64,000 nucleotides of DNA from Trichuris trichiura (Eukaryota; Nematoda; Enoplea; Trichinellida; Trichuridae): the NCBI GenBank assembly GCA_037903355.1, contig JBAJFE010000004.1:5068001-5132000 (forward strand), given 5' to 3'. The translations under genes and the position numbers were made by a program. The stretch's first letter is position 1. Every line of letters starts with the position of its first letter. Positions 14,001 to 26,000 of this stretch are shown in pieces. Under the pieces are notes generated by a model. That model saw only the letters and a list, made by a program, of their open reading frames with translations. It was not told the origin of the DNA and did not search any database.

Positions 14001-17000
14001 TTGGTCATTTTGCATTTCGTTACCCTTCAGTATTTACTACGATAATCTACTTTAGCGAATAAGTTTTTCACACTGTGAATTGAATTTTAATCATTAGATC
14101 GTATGAACAATCCGAGTGCTTTCACTACTTCTACTAGTAATTGTTATTAGGAGCATCACACCGGAATGCTAGTAGTCGGCTCATTGCTTGACTTCCTCAC
14201 TTATGCTTTATGCGCGCCGTACAGTGAGACAACGTTGAGCGAACAGTTTGACGGACTTTTAAATCTTGTTGCTAAACGTGGTCGTACATTTTACAAGTTG
14301 TTTCAATCGCCATCAATAGCTTTAGTGAAAAGCGCAGCTCTCATTATACGCTCTGTTATCGAGGTAATGTTCTCGGTTATACTCGGACTGAAAGTAGAAC
14401 TTTGACTGTTTCTCTTACAGGAGGCGAGATCGCCCGTCTCTTGTCGTTTACAAGAATTAGCTCTATCCGAAGGTGCTTTTCTTCGCCACCTGCACATCTC
14501 TTTATTCACAGTTAGCAGTGATTTGCGGATGATAACTGTTTGTCAGTTAAGTAGGCATCTGATTGCTTTGTGGACGACTGGAAATCTTATGGCAAGAGAG
14601 CTGCTGCAACGTATAATGGTTTGTTTAGCAGTAGTATTCTTTTTTCTCATGTTTGGAACTCTTGTTTAGCCAGAGGGTCTTCTACTCTACCTTAATTCAA
14701 CGGATCAGGCACCACCTTTGGATAATGATCTGTCGTTGACTCGCTGCAATTCGGACGTCAATGACGTAAGTCTCTTCGTTCGTGCTCATTTGATTTTCCA
14801 GATGTACTCCAGAAGAACTACGATAAATTATCTGATCAAAAAGAGAATCTTGTAGTGGATCGCCTTATTCATGTTCGAAAGGCGGTTGAAAATCAATTAG
14901 ATTTTCTGTTTCAACATTGGTTTCATAGGCGTAAAACGGAATTGCAACGAAAGGACGTATGATAATTTTTTGTGCTAAGTCGACGAAAAAATTAAAGAAC
15001 AGCCTTTGCAGGAACGAGCTAGTTCACAACTAGTGCTGCGCAAGCGGCGGGAGAATGTGAAGGTGGTTGAAAATTGGCGTATGCTTTTTCATATGTTCAA
15101 CAAAACTCACAACAAGTCGAATCTAATTTGGAACGCGCAGGCATGATTTTTGCTCTTGTTTTGACGGAACTTAACAGCGTTGTTTCATCCTTTAGACTAG
15201 GCAAGACTTAAAGGTTGCATTAGAAAATGAACTTCAAGCGTTTGAGCGCAGCCGCGAAACTGAAGAGGGTCAATTGGTTTGCTGGAATTATTGGGATTTT
15301 GAGGTTCACGGTGATATTCTGCTTATTTACATTGCATTGGTTCTTGCCCAGGTGTTCTATCAAAGTCTGGAGAAGGAAATTTGCGTAGACAACCATTATC
15401 TTCGATTGTTTGTTGAAGAGCAATCCTCTAGTGACGTTGCAAAATCTCTGACCAATCCGTAATGTCCCAATCCGTTTGTCCCTGGTTGAGCGGTTTTCTT
15501 TTTTTAGGAAACAGTTTTTTTACGACGTGTATCACCGATACTTGTCAAGCACTAGCAATCATGTTCGTTGCTTGTGCTTACGTGCATTATCAGTCACGTA
15601 TGAGGAGCATTTCGTCCAAATAGGCGCTTTCAGCGGTATCAGAGACCTAGTGTCTCTGCTAAGTCATAGTGCAGACCTAAGCGAGTGCAACTGTCTTCTT
15701 AACTTCATTGGCAAGTTAGCTCTACTGAAAGTAGTTTTCAAATAGCCATGGTTTCTATGAAATTCATACATCAGTTGTAGGCAAATGTCAAAGAGATTAT
15801 AAATGCGAATGGTTTAGAGCTACTTGTTGAGCTGGCATCGCTGGCACATTTGGATAGAAAGCGTAAACAGTTTGTTGTTGAGGTGAACATAGTTGTCATT
15901 TGCCGCCTTCTCTAAATGCTTTATTTAGACCAATGTTATCGAGTTTTCAAAAGAAGATGACTATGGCAGCTCTAAGGAATGGTTTTACAGAAATGAAAAG
16001 GACGAAGAAGTTGGACCAGTTAGTTTTTACCAAGTTACGTTTCCCTCAAATTTGCCGTGTTCTGTTATTTTTTGTTTCAGGTGAAGTGCCTTTTTTCGGA
16101 AGGTGGAATCAATTCCAGCTCATTGTTTCGAGCTCAAGGTTTGGAAGGATGGAAGCGCCTAGAGGATATAGCGCAATTTCGTTGGACGCTAATCGCCACA
16201 GGCGTTTCTTCAATGAGCGAAACAGCTATTGCTAATTTTATCCTGAGCCTTTTGACCAAAATCGTCCGGTTCTTTCCAAGCCGGTAATGTTCGCTAAAGT
16301 TAACAGAAAAATAGTAAACTTGAGTTTTTAGGGACCCTGAAAATAATATTATTCGTCCTCCGTCTAAGGTTCGACAAATATTAACCTCATCTCAATGTCT
16401 ACCCCATATTGTACAATTATTTTTGACTTTCGAACCCAACATTGTTGCAAAGACAGCGGTGCTACTCTCCTTGTTGATCACGGTTAATATTTTCTTCTTC
16501 TAGAAATTGATTGGCAAGTAATTTTTTATCTTGAAGGATAGCATTGTTCTGCCGCGCTTATACTTAACTGGGATCTTCTTCTTCGCTTTGATGTACAGTG
16601 GCTCCAACATTTTGGAAATATTTGAACTTTTTAAAAGTGTTCACATGAAGCAGGCCTTCTGTTCAGTACAGGTCAATGTCTTTATGTTTAACTAAGAGTT
16701 GTCAGCTTGTGTTTTGATACCTGTAGATAAGGGAGACATTGCCGACTCGGAGTATATTGCATTCACTTTTGCCTGAAGCAGCCATTTATTATTTCGAAAA
16801 TTATGGGGCAGAAAGGTTTTCAGAAATCTTTCTCGGCGAATTCGACAATCCAGAAATCATTTGGAATACTGAAATGAGGTCCTTTTGTTTTAATAGAATC
16901 AATGCTAATGGGATGCTTTTGCAGGCGGTATATGATTGAGCGAATTGCTAGCCATGTTGCAGATTTTTCAGTTCGTTTGCCCAGCAACGTTCAGGCGGTT

Positions 17001-20000
17001 TACCAGTATTGTCCAATGGTTTCCATCGTGTATGAACATCTGAAAAATGAGCTTTTCTGTCACAAATATTATCTGAAGCATTTATGTGATACAATTCGAT
17101 TTCCAGATTGGCCAATTGTAGAACCGGTAAATACTACCTTGATGAATGTGCTATTGTCTCATTTACTTGATTAGCTGCCCCGCTGTTTGCAAGAATAGCT
17201 TTTCAACTTATGATCCCGTGCCTAATCTGCCATCCTTGTAGGTGAAATTACTGCAGTCTTGCCTAGTGACTTGGAAAGCACAAATGGAGCGCAAAGATCC
17301 ACTTATGACTGTTGAGCAGGCCTGTGATGTTCTAGAAATTACTTATGATGATTGGAAGTACATTGTCATTACTCATGCAGTGAACCTGCACTATTATTTT
17401 CCTCTTGAGGGTCAGTCGATCTAATTGCCGGAAAGCTTATTACCGCTTGGCACAGTTATTTCATCCTGACAAAAATTCATCGGGGAGAGTAAGTCAGCCT
17501 TTAAAGCTATGAAAAGAAGCACTTCCATTTATTTTCACGTTTATTCAAAATAGTCGCTGTGGCAACTTTTATTTGTCTTGAATCAATGATTGCGGTTGCG
17601 TTTTTGCTCAGGAGCAGTTTGAGAAGTTGAATTATGCTTATGAATTGCTATGCACTGAAGACCGCCATGAATCCTCAGCGAAGTCAGAAGTCGAACGCAT
17701 CATCCTGTGTATGAAGGCCCAGTGCCTTGTATACACGCGTTATCCTAGTGGTAAGTGATTCTGGAAGAGATAAATTGGGTTTACTGAAGTGGTAAATTGT
17801 AACCGTTGTTCTATAACCGTGTTCACGAGTTTTACACCTGTACCATCGTAGTGAAAATTGCATTTCTGCTTATAGTTGAATATTGATTCTTCTTTTTTCT
17901 TTTTTCTCCTTTCTAACGGGTGCTTTATTCAGAATAAAATTTTTTTGCGGCTTTGCTATCCGTTCGTCAGTTAAAAACGTTTATTTTCAAACGCATAGCC
18001 TGCGGAGCTTTCGGGCCACACCGAGGCCCGTCATCAGCGCTAAGTGCGCCGCCGTCGGATCGGTCATTATGTTAGCAAGCCGCTCCGTCCGATCGGCCGT
18101 GGCGGAAACCTCAGCCGCCAGGTCGATCCTTGACCCGTCGGACTTTGGTCCCACCTAGTCAGTCAGACTTTGCGGCGAGCACTCAACCGACTTTCCACGA
18201 CGGCGGCAGCACTAACAATGAGAAACAACGAGCATACAAACGATATACCCGTCTGTTTTAAACAGACGGGTTTTAAACTTTCTTCTCTCCAGATCTTTAC
18301 CTTCTTTTTTCTCGGCCACTCGTTGCCCTCTTTGTTGTCCGTGCCCGCACACACATATTAAAATTAATTCTTCTTTTTTCTTTTTTCTCCTTTCTAACGG
18401 GTGCGTTATTCAGAATAAAATTTTTTGCGGCTTTGCTACCCGTTCGTCAGTTAAAAATGTTTATTTTCAAACGTATAACCCGCGGAGCTTTCGGGCCACA
18501 CCGGGGCCCGTCATCAGCGCTAAGTGCGCCGCCGTCAGATCGATCCTTGACCCGTCGGGCTTTGGTCCCACCTTTGGTCCCGCCGTCTTGGAAGGTCGGT
18601 TAGGTGCTCGCCGCAAAGTCTGACTGACTAGGTGGGACCAAAGCCCGGCGGGTCAAGGATCGACCTGACGGCTGAGGTTCCCCCCACGGTCGGTCGGACG
18701 GAGCGGCTTGCTAACATAATGACCGACCCGACGGCGGCGCACTTAGCGCTGATGACGGGCCCCGGTGTGGCCCGAAAGCTCCGCAGGCTATGCGTTTGAA
18801 AATAAACGTTTTTAACTGACGAACGGGTAGAAAAGCCGCAAAAAAATTTTATTCTGTGTAGTTGAATATCCTGTAATGATTCGTTTGTTTTCCTTATCTA
18901 GTTATGTTTCCTGTAGTTTGATTCCTGTTTTGATTCTCTTTCTGCTTTATTAGCTTCATGATAGTTTTCTCATTTAACCTTTTCACTCAGAGGACAGTTG
19001 CCCAGTCAACAAACAGAAGCCCACTAAGGAAGCGAAAACGAATATTGTATGTGCATCACCTAGAACATTGTGTATACCCCTTGCCATAGGTCCTTCGAAA
19101 CTTTTTATTTCTTGTCTTCAGGATAAATGAAGGGAACAGTTTATTAGTTTCATGGCTAGACGATTAACGCGTTTGTAACGTGTGCATACTTGTAATGCGT
19201 TTTGTACGTATTGAGGGGGGTGGTTATTAACTCACCTGAAAGGATGAGCACTCACTATGAATAACGGAAAATTGCTAATGTTGGTAATTTGTTCTATTGT
19301 ATAACTGCTGTGGCTAAGCTCTTGTAGGTCATGTAATCGCCATTAGAAAATTTCAATACTGATGACAAATTTTATTGTTGTGTTGATTATAAGCCATTTG
19401 TCCGTGTCAGTGTCTTTAAGAAAAATGCAAAATTTTTGTAGTCACATAACTTCGACGTATGAATGAATGTTTAATTTCTGTTTAACAGTTGTTGCTGCTG
19501 CAGTGGTGAGCATTCTCCGGATCTGCCTACTATATGGATGAATTCAGAATCATGTTGTTATTACGTAATTCTGCCTTTTTCATCCTCTTGGGCATTAAGC
19601 TCTCTGAAGTGTAAGTAAAATATTCTGCCCGTCTTGATGCCATAGAACATGTTGCAATCATCAAAGCGTTAGTTATTTTATTAATGATTTCAGTAGGCGA
19701 TTATTGGGTGAGTTTTTTCAACGATACCGTTGAAGTTTCCTTTCGCTTTCATCAGTTGGCGTAGCTAGTCATAGCAAAGCTTGAGGAATTAGTTTGCAAT
19801 GTTGCCATGGGTTTCCAATAAATTCATTGTTCTTAAGTTTTTTTTGTAACGGAGTACGTACACTTGTTTTGAAAACGTCGGTGGAATGTGTCCCCAATGA
19901 AGTTTCCTTATTTTCATTTACTCCTTTTCTTCCCTTTTAATTGTTTTCCTTCTGTAATAACCGTTTATTTCTTTATATACTATCTTTTCATCGTTTCCCT

Positions 20001-23000
20001 ACTCCCTGCCTAACTTCATTACTTTTCTTTCTTCTGAACTCTTTAATTTATATAGTAAAACCCCCGAAGTTGATCACTCCTATATGGTGACCACCTACCT
20101 AAGTTGACCGAGTTTTGGCCAGCTGATTTGTCCACACGTTAGCCGAGCCACTTATAGCCACTTCCTATATGTTGGCCACCTATGTTGTTGACCAGTTTTC
20201 CTCAGTCCGTTGGGTGGTCAACTTACGGGGGTTTTACTGTATTTGAATTCGCCGTTTTGCTTTCATCTATTATTTATTTATTTTTGTGTCTTTTAAAAGT
20301 TACTTTTGTCTTTAAGCTTTTTTAAGTTAAAAACCACCTCTCAAGTTTTTCTTTTATTTTACTTTCAATCTGCCTGATATATCAACAATTGTATCAACAG
20401 TGAACAAACCTGAATTACGGTTTAAACGGTTAACGAATGCAAAATACTCTTCACTATTGATCGTTATCAAGAGAATAGCGAAGAGATCGGCTGCGTGCCA
20501 CAAGCTCTGTGGCTTTTGGGCATTAATAAAGCGGGTCTGATTTGATTGAACGTGTTTTAAACATGAGGACATACATATGAGGCGACTAGGCACTTCATGT
20601 CTAATTGAGTCGTTTTCTGGCTAATTTTTCGAATCATTTAGAACTTCGCCAATACAAGTACTCTGGTTACACTCTTTTGGTGCGGACAATTGGAATGGGA
20701 AACAGTGAAAATAATTTATGCGGGAACGGTGGCATTTTGCTGATGGTTGCTACAGAACTTTGCTTCCTGACTGTTGCTTGTTCAGTTGTGAATGTGGAAC
20801 AGTTGCGTCGAGAAAACGGGCTACAGGTACGGAACGAAGTAATTTAACCAACAACGCGAATGTGATAATATTAATTTGCTGAAACAGTTTTCCTAACATT
20901 ATCAAATTATGGCATCACTTTTTGAATTAGTACCTCTCCTCCTACTCTTGCTCCTCTTCCTCTTCCTCCTCCTCGTCCCGCTTCACCGAATTGACCTTCC
21001 TCCTCCTGTTTTGAACGTCTTCCTGATTGTTGCTTATCACACGTATCCGCTTGTAGGTTGCCTTACATGCCGCAGATTTGTGACGCTCTGAACTTGTTGT
21101 GGGATTACATTACGGAAAGCATGTTTCTCGATTATAGGCTATTTTTAACAGGCGCAAGCTTTCATGTCCAATGTTACACAGTAAAATAGTTTTGTTGGAG
21201 CATGAAATTAAAGTAAAATAACGGACTTCTTAGAATCCTATCAACAGCGAATGGATTATATGAAAGCAAATACTATCATTGATTAATGAGCATAGTACTC
21301 TTCTTTTTTGTCGCGAACGGCTCGTATAAATCTTCCGATGTTCTTTTACATTGTATACAGATCAGTCACCTAGGTAAAACTATTCGAAAAAAATGAAACC
21401 ATGCGGATTTTTTGCCAAAGCTTTGTTTGTATGATTTTTTTGGTATCAAACCAATCTTTCTGAGCTGTTTCTATTTTTAAACTTTCTTTCTGTGACTGCG
21501 CTCATCGTTTCTTTCGTGTGACATGTTTGTGTAAAGACGTTTTTTATGCCAGAACTTCTATAACTCCTATTTTGCCTATCATAACGTACATCGCCGTGTA
21601 CAGGAGGCGGTAATAGCGAGGACCTGCAGTTAAATTTAAACGTTACCGGTGTTTTTTCAAACAAAAGCTTCGAATGCTCTTCTACTGTACTTACCGTTCA
21701 TGGTTGATCTCATAACTTTATTGATAATTTAACTGCTTCAGTCTGGCAACTGTTCTCCCCAAAGCATTGATGCGTAATACAAGGACTATTCGAAAAGTTC
21801 CAGGAAAAAGTAAATCAAAGTTTTATTTGCAATGATATCAAACTTATTTCCTATCATATCTTCCGTCAACCTCTATTCACTTCTGCAGACGATGTTTCCA
21901 CCTCCGGACACCTTTCTTGTATAATACCAGAAACTGTTTATTGTACTGAGTCGAGACGGCTCGTTTCGCGTCATCCATTGACTCGAGCAGCGTACCTCTT
22001 AAATGCTCTTTTAACTTTGGGAAAAAGAAAAACTCTGATGGATCAGAGCTGGACTATAGGCCGGATATGGAATGACTTCTCACCGAAACTCACGAAAAAC
22101 AGTACTTAACGAATGTGCCGGCGCATCATCGTGATGGAAAAGGATACCGCGGTGCAACTTGCCACGCTGTTTTCTTGCTAGCGCGGTCTTTAGTTGTCGC
22201 AATACTGCTTTGCAATAACTTGCCGTGACTGTTCGTTCTTTTTTGAGGAGGCCAGAATTACTCTGTTCCAGTCCCAGAATGTGGTCGCTATAACCTTTCT
22301 CGCCGACCGCGCCACTTTGAATTTGAGTGGACCTGTTGATCCCTTCCCTAACCACCGCTTGGATCGGATCTTACTCTCAGGGTCATATTAGTAAATCCAC
22401 GCTTTATCTCCCGTGACGATACGGTCAATAAGCCCGATCTCATTTGCCTCAGTCTTCGTTAAAAGCTCCTGAGAAAGTTTAACTCATCGGACCCGCTGTT
22501 CTTCACGGAACGCTTTCGGGACTCACCGAGCTGAAAGCTTCCTCAGACCAAGGGTTTCATGTAGTATTCCAAGTGTTGAATTGAGGGAGATCCCAGCCAT
22601 TCTAGCAATCCTCGTGATGATAATTCTGCGGTCTCCTTCCACTAGGTTCCGGACTAGAGCCATGGTTCCTTTGCTCGTTGCGGTTGATGCTCTTCCCGCT
22701 CTCCGGTCGTCTTCGATGGCCTTTCTGCCCCCCTTGAAGCGCCTTATCCACTCCTAGACAACCGATTTAGATGGCGCACTACTTCTGTAAACCTGCTGCA
22801 AAAACTAAATAATTCTCCTCGGCTGCCAGTGAAGCTTGGATAGAAGTTTAGTGTTAGTTCTGACCTCAAAACGAAGATTTTCCATATCACAAGAAAAACG
22901 ATTACTTTAGGAGCGGCTTGTACCACACTGGCGCAGCGTCGGATGAGGCTACCTTCCTGTACAAGTCTGAAGATAACGGAGATAAGATCAAACGTATTTT

Positions 23001-26000
23001 TACCCATCGGTTGGCGTCCTGCTAGACACTGCACCGTCTTTCCGGGAACTTTCCGAACGACCCTCGTATATCTCTAACATTTGAACTGCTGACGTGACTC
23101 ACTGTGCAGGCAAAGCTCTATTTCTGAAGCTGAAGTTAGTTTCTACGTCTTATTGCATGCTAGTTAGACTGAAGTTCGCTTCAGTAGGCGAAATGCATTT
23201 CCAAATGGCAAATTGTAGCAATCTCGAGTTTTTTGTTCTTTGTTTTAAACAGATCTCTGATTATCCATTCTATAATCATTAAGAACAGATCATTGCCCTG
23301 TTGGGGGTTAGCCGATTTTGTTAGCTGACAACACAGAGGCGTACGCAAGCGTACAGTTTTTTAAGTTGGCACAACAGTGAAAGCTGTATGAGCACCGAAA
23401 GCTCTATGCTTTGCATCATCAACGCAGAGAAGTGATCGGTGGTAGCCTTCGCTGACGGTAGCACGTTTCAGTTCTGAAACCTCCGTGTTTAGGTTGTTTT
23501 CTGTGCCGTCTGTTTCCTGTTACCGTTTAAACGAAAAATGAAAGTTATACCGGCCATTTACAAAACAGCTGATATTCAGATTATGAATTTTACGAAGACG
23601 GTATTTTAGGTGCTACATAATGCCTTTTCCCGTTTTGTTGGTATCATAACGGAGAGCAGTTCAGAGGAAGACATTGCTACAATGATATGTTTAAATGTAT
23701 GTCGTACGTTCACGAGTGCTGCAGGTTTTCCCGATGCTGAAGATGTAGTTGCTTCTCTGGAAACGCTTCCTTCCGAATTAATGCATCTTCTCCGTTTCAA
23801 GGTACCGTACTCCAATTCAACATATTTCTTTCCATTTCCCTGTTTACCGAATCTATCTTCGTTCATTTTTGATTGGCTATAAAATCTCGCTAGCCAACAT
23901 TAGTAGACGTTTGTTTAAAGCAATTGCCAAATCTTAATTGTGCCGTTGCTGAATGCGTGAGCGCCCTCTGCGCATCAGAAACGCTTCGGACGAAGTTATA
24001 TGCTGCTGGCATGCATTATCACTTTATTTGTAACCTGTTCGCTTACGATGCTACCTTGGATGAAGGTGGCGTTGTTTGTGCAGAGGCAACTAATTTACAG
24101 GTCTGTAAATTTTATTTCTTTGCATTTTGTCTACTGTTGGAGTTTAAAGGCAATGCAAAATAAGTTGGCTCGTCTCAGCTGTGAGGCTTTAGCTAGCCTT
24201 GCTGGCTTTAAGCCAGGATGCTTACCCAACAACGTAGCTGTGAGCGCTTTCACAAAACTGTTGACGCCGTACATTTGCGATTTGCTGGAAACAAACTCGT
24301 ACTCCGAGGTAGCTACACGTTCTTTTTGATGAATGCCACAAAACTGCATTTTTAGATATTAAAGCAATTGGGCAACTTCTGTGAGACACCTCGTTTTATT
24401 TGGAACAGCAATATGAAATCTGAACTGCTTGATTACGTTATCAAAGCCCCTGACCTTCTCATGAAAGCTGTAAGTTTTTGCTGCCGATGATTTCAATTAT
24501 AGGGCCGGCATCTGTTTCAGGAAAGTCCAGACGATTCCGGATTTCGGTTCAGTTACCTGGAAGAAGAATTTTGTTTGGGTGATGTGTACGTACGGATATA
24601 TAATCGACAACCTAAATACATCCTGAAAGTATGATAGTGAACGTCTGCTGCACTTGTCTCAGCTATAGCGTCTTTCAGGATCCTAGAAACTTTTTTATGG
24701 AACTACTGGATTACTTAGGTCAGTATATTTTTTGCCCTCCGTATGCGTTATGACATGGTTTTTGCAATTCAGGAAAGTCGTCAGTAGAGACGGAACGACT
24801 CGACGTCGCTGCAGAAGCATTATTGAACGTTTTAAATAACTACCCTGGTATTGTGTTGACAACTTTTTCTGTGAAAACTAAGTTCTTCATAACGGCGAGA
24901 TTTAATGCCGTTGTACTCTGTATGCTTGTGCTACAGTTAAGCCATTTCAGGGGGTTTATAGAAAAGACGAGCAAGAAGGAGACATTACTGAGCGCACAAG
25001 TTTTATAAGGAGCTTTTTCAATTGCCTAGTTGCGCCGTAAGCGATTTTTAGTCTGATGACGTAGCTGTGTAGTTCCGAAAGCTTCGAGTAAAACTAGTAC
25101 GTTTAGTAGCCTACTTTTTTACTCCCTTCATGTCGCCCTCATAAACTACGTTTACGAGAGCACGGCCTTATAGGGAACAATAGTTACAAGTTTTCTTTAG
25201 GATTGTTCTGGTAACGGCAATTCTTAGGGTTTCTGTTTAAGGTGACATTTGTCTTGTGCTCTTAGCAGCAATGATGATTAAGCTCCATAAAAATCCCTTC
25301 ACTGAGTAAGCAGTAGCCTTTCGTCATCAGTGTTGCCAGCAGCGCTACGTAAGGAACGCCTTAGAAATATTCTACCATAAATTTCTGTTGAATACTGTAT
25401 TTCTCTTGACGGACTTTATTAACATATATTTTTCCTTCTGTGCGTCTCTGCCCGTGAAGAAGCAGTAGTTAATTCTTATCGTGTGGAGCTTCCGAGATAA
25501 GTCATGTCCGCCTTCAGCAGGCATAAGGTCAACATGGAATAGTGAATTTGTGCACGATGCATGATAAGATGTCTTCGTGTAGTGTGCAAGCCCTGAGATT
25601 AAGATATCGGCAAGTGCGTTTGAAATTCTTTTATCTGGAATGTTTATTCCGGTTTAAATTCGTTGTGCCTGAATTATTTTTTCTTTAGGTGACTGAAAGT
25701 AACCTTAATAGCTAATTGTCATACCAAATTACGTTTACTGCCATACCTTAGTTCCAATTAACTGTGGTACTACGCATCATGAAAAAAGCTTCGTTTCTTC
25801 TTAACCCCGTTTGAGATCGGGCATCTTGTACCATATTCAACAATCGTGGAAGGCCGATTAGCTTGTTACATTTGTAAAGTGGTTGAAGCGTTTGTGGTCT
25901 TTCTCAGTACTGAGCAGTTGAGCAAGTTAGACTACTTAGCGCATTTTTGTATCACGTGATGCTGGCAAATATTATCTTTATCAATGTATTACTGTTTCCC

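Larger units (their letters stand above)
9866..14150 (+). other. rme-8 intron of 4.3 kb carrying three transposons
   Basis: Donor GTAAGA, acceptor TTATTAG. Inside, in order: a Tigger-type MITE (10040-10392), a mariner copy (10570-11812) and a Penelope-like retroelement (11836-13485). After them, an AT hairpin at 13527-13563 is built from ATACAATGTATATATATA and its complement. From about 13600 to 14150 no feature is recognised. The joined protein across the intron aligns with DNAJC13 without a gap. Confidence 0.85.
17887..18857. repeat. Large GC-rich foldback with a duplicated arm and three hammerhead motifs
   Basis: The left arm (17887-18200) and right arm (about 18590-18857) are reverse complements. 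An additional copy of the left arm lies at 18364-18600, separated from the first by about 160 bp that include a small palindrome, GTCTGTTTTAAACAGAC. The shared core includes CCTAGTCAGTCAGAC and CCGTCGG, and the outer end is pyrimidine-rich (TTCTTTTTTCTTTTTTCTCC). GC content in the core is far above the surroundings. The duplicated arm suggests a tandem or template-switch event. Confidence 0.8.
17751..20641 (+). other. rme-8 intron of 2.9 kb with large foldback and Tigger MITE
   Basis: Donor GTAAGT, acceptor ATTTAG. Contains the 1-kb GC-rich foldback at 17887-18857 and a short Tigger MITE at 20053-20239. Between them (about 18870-20050) I see only AT-rich sequence without coding signal. The minus-strand ORF at 20354-20593 has no recognisable domain. 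The codon split across this intron (G + AA) restores the glutamate expected in the protein. Confidence 0.8.
20827..23609 (+). other. rme-8 intron of 2.8 kb containing a mariner
   Basis: Acceptor ATTTTAG. A mariner copy occupies 21780-23066. The remainder is AT-rich, with a pyrimidine run CTCCTCCTACTCTTGCTCCT near 20936-20960, and shows no exon. Confidence 0.8.

Noticed and set aside
15304..15351. Treating 15196-15458 as one exon
   Set aside because: The extra 16 residues interrupt a conserved stretch ([11 protein letters not shown]), and GT...CAG borders are good, so I call an intron.
20354..20593. Minus-strand ORF within an rme-8 intron
   Set aside because: No recognisable domain, no splice or repeat context; likely chance.
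25020..25530. Two hammerhead-like blocks near 25056 and 25500
   Set aside because: Core words are partly present but stem II does not pair and the minus-strand copy has CTGAAGG, so they are noted only as remnants in the intron entry.
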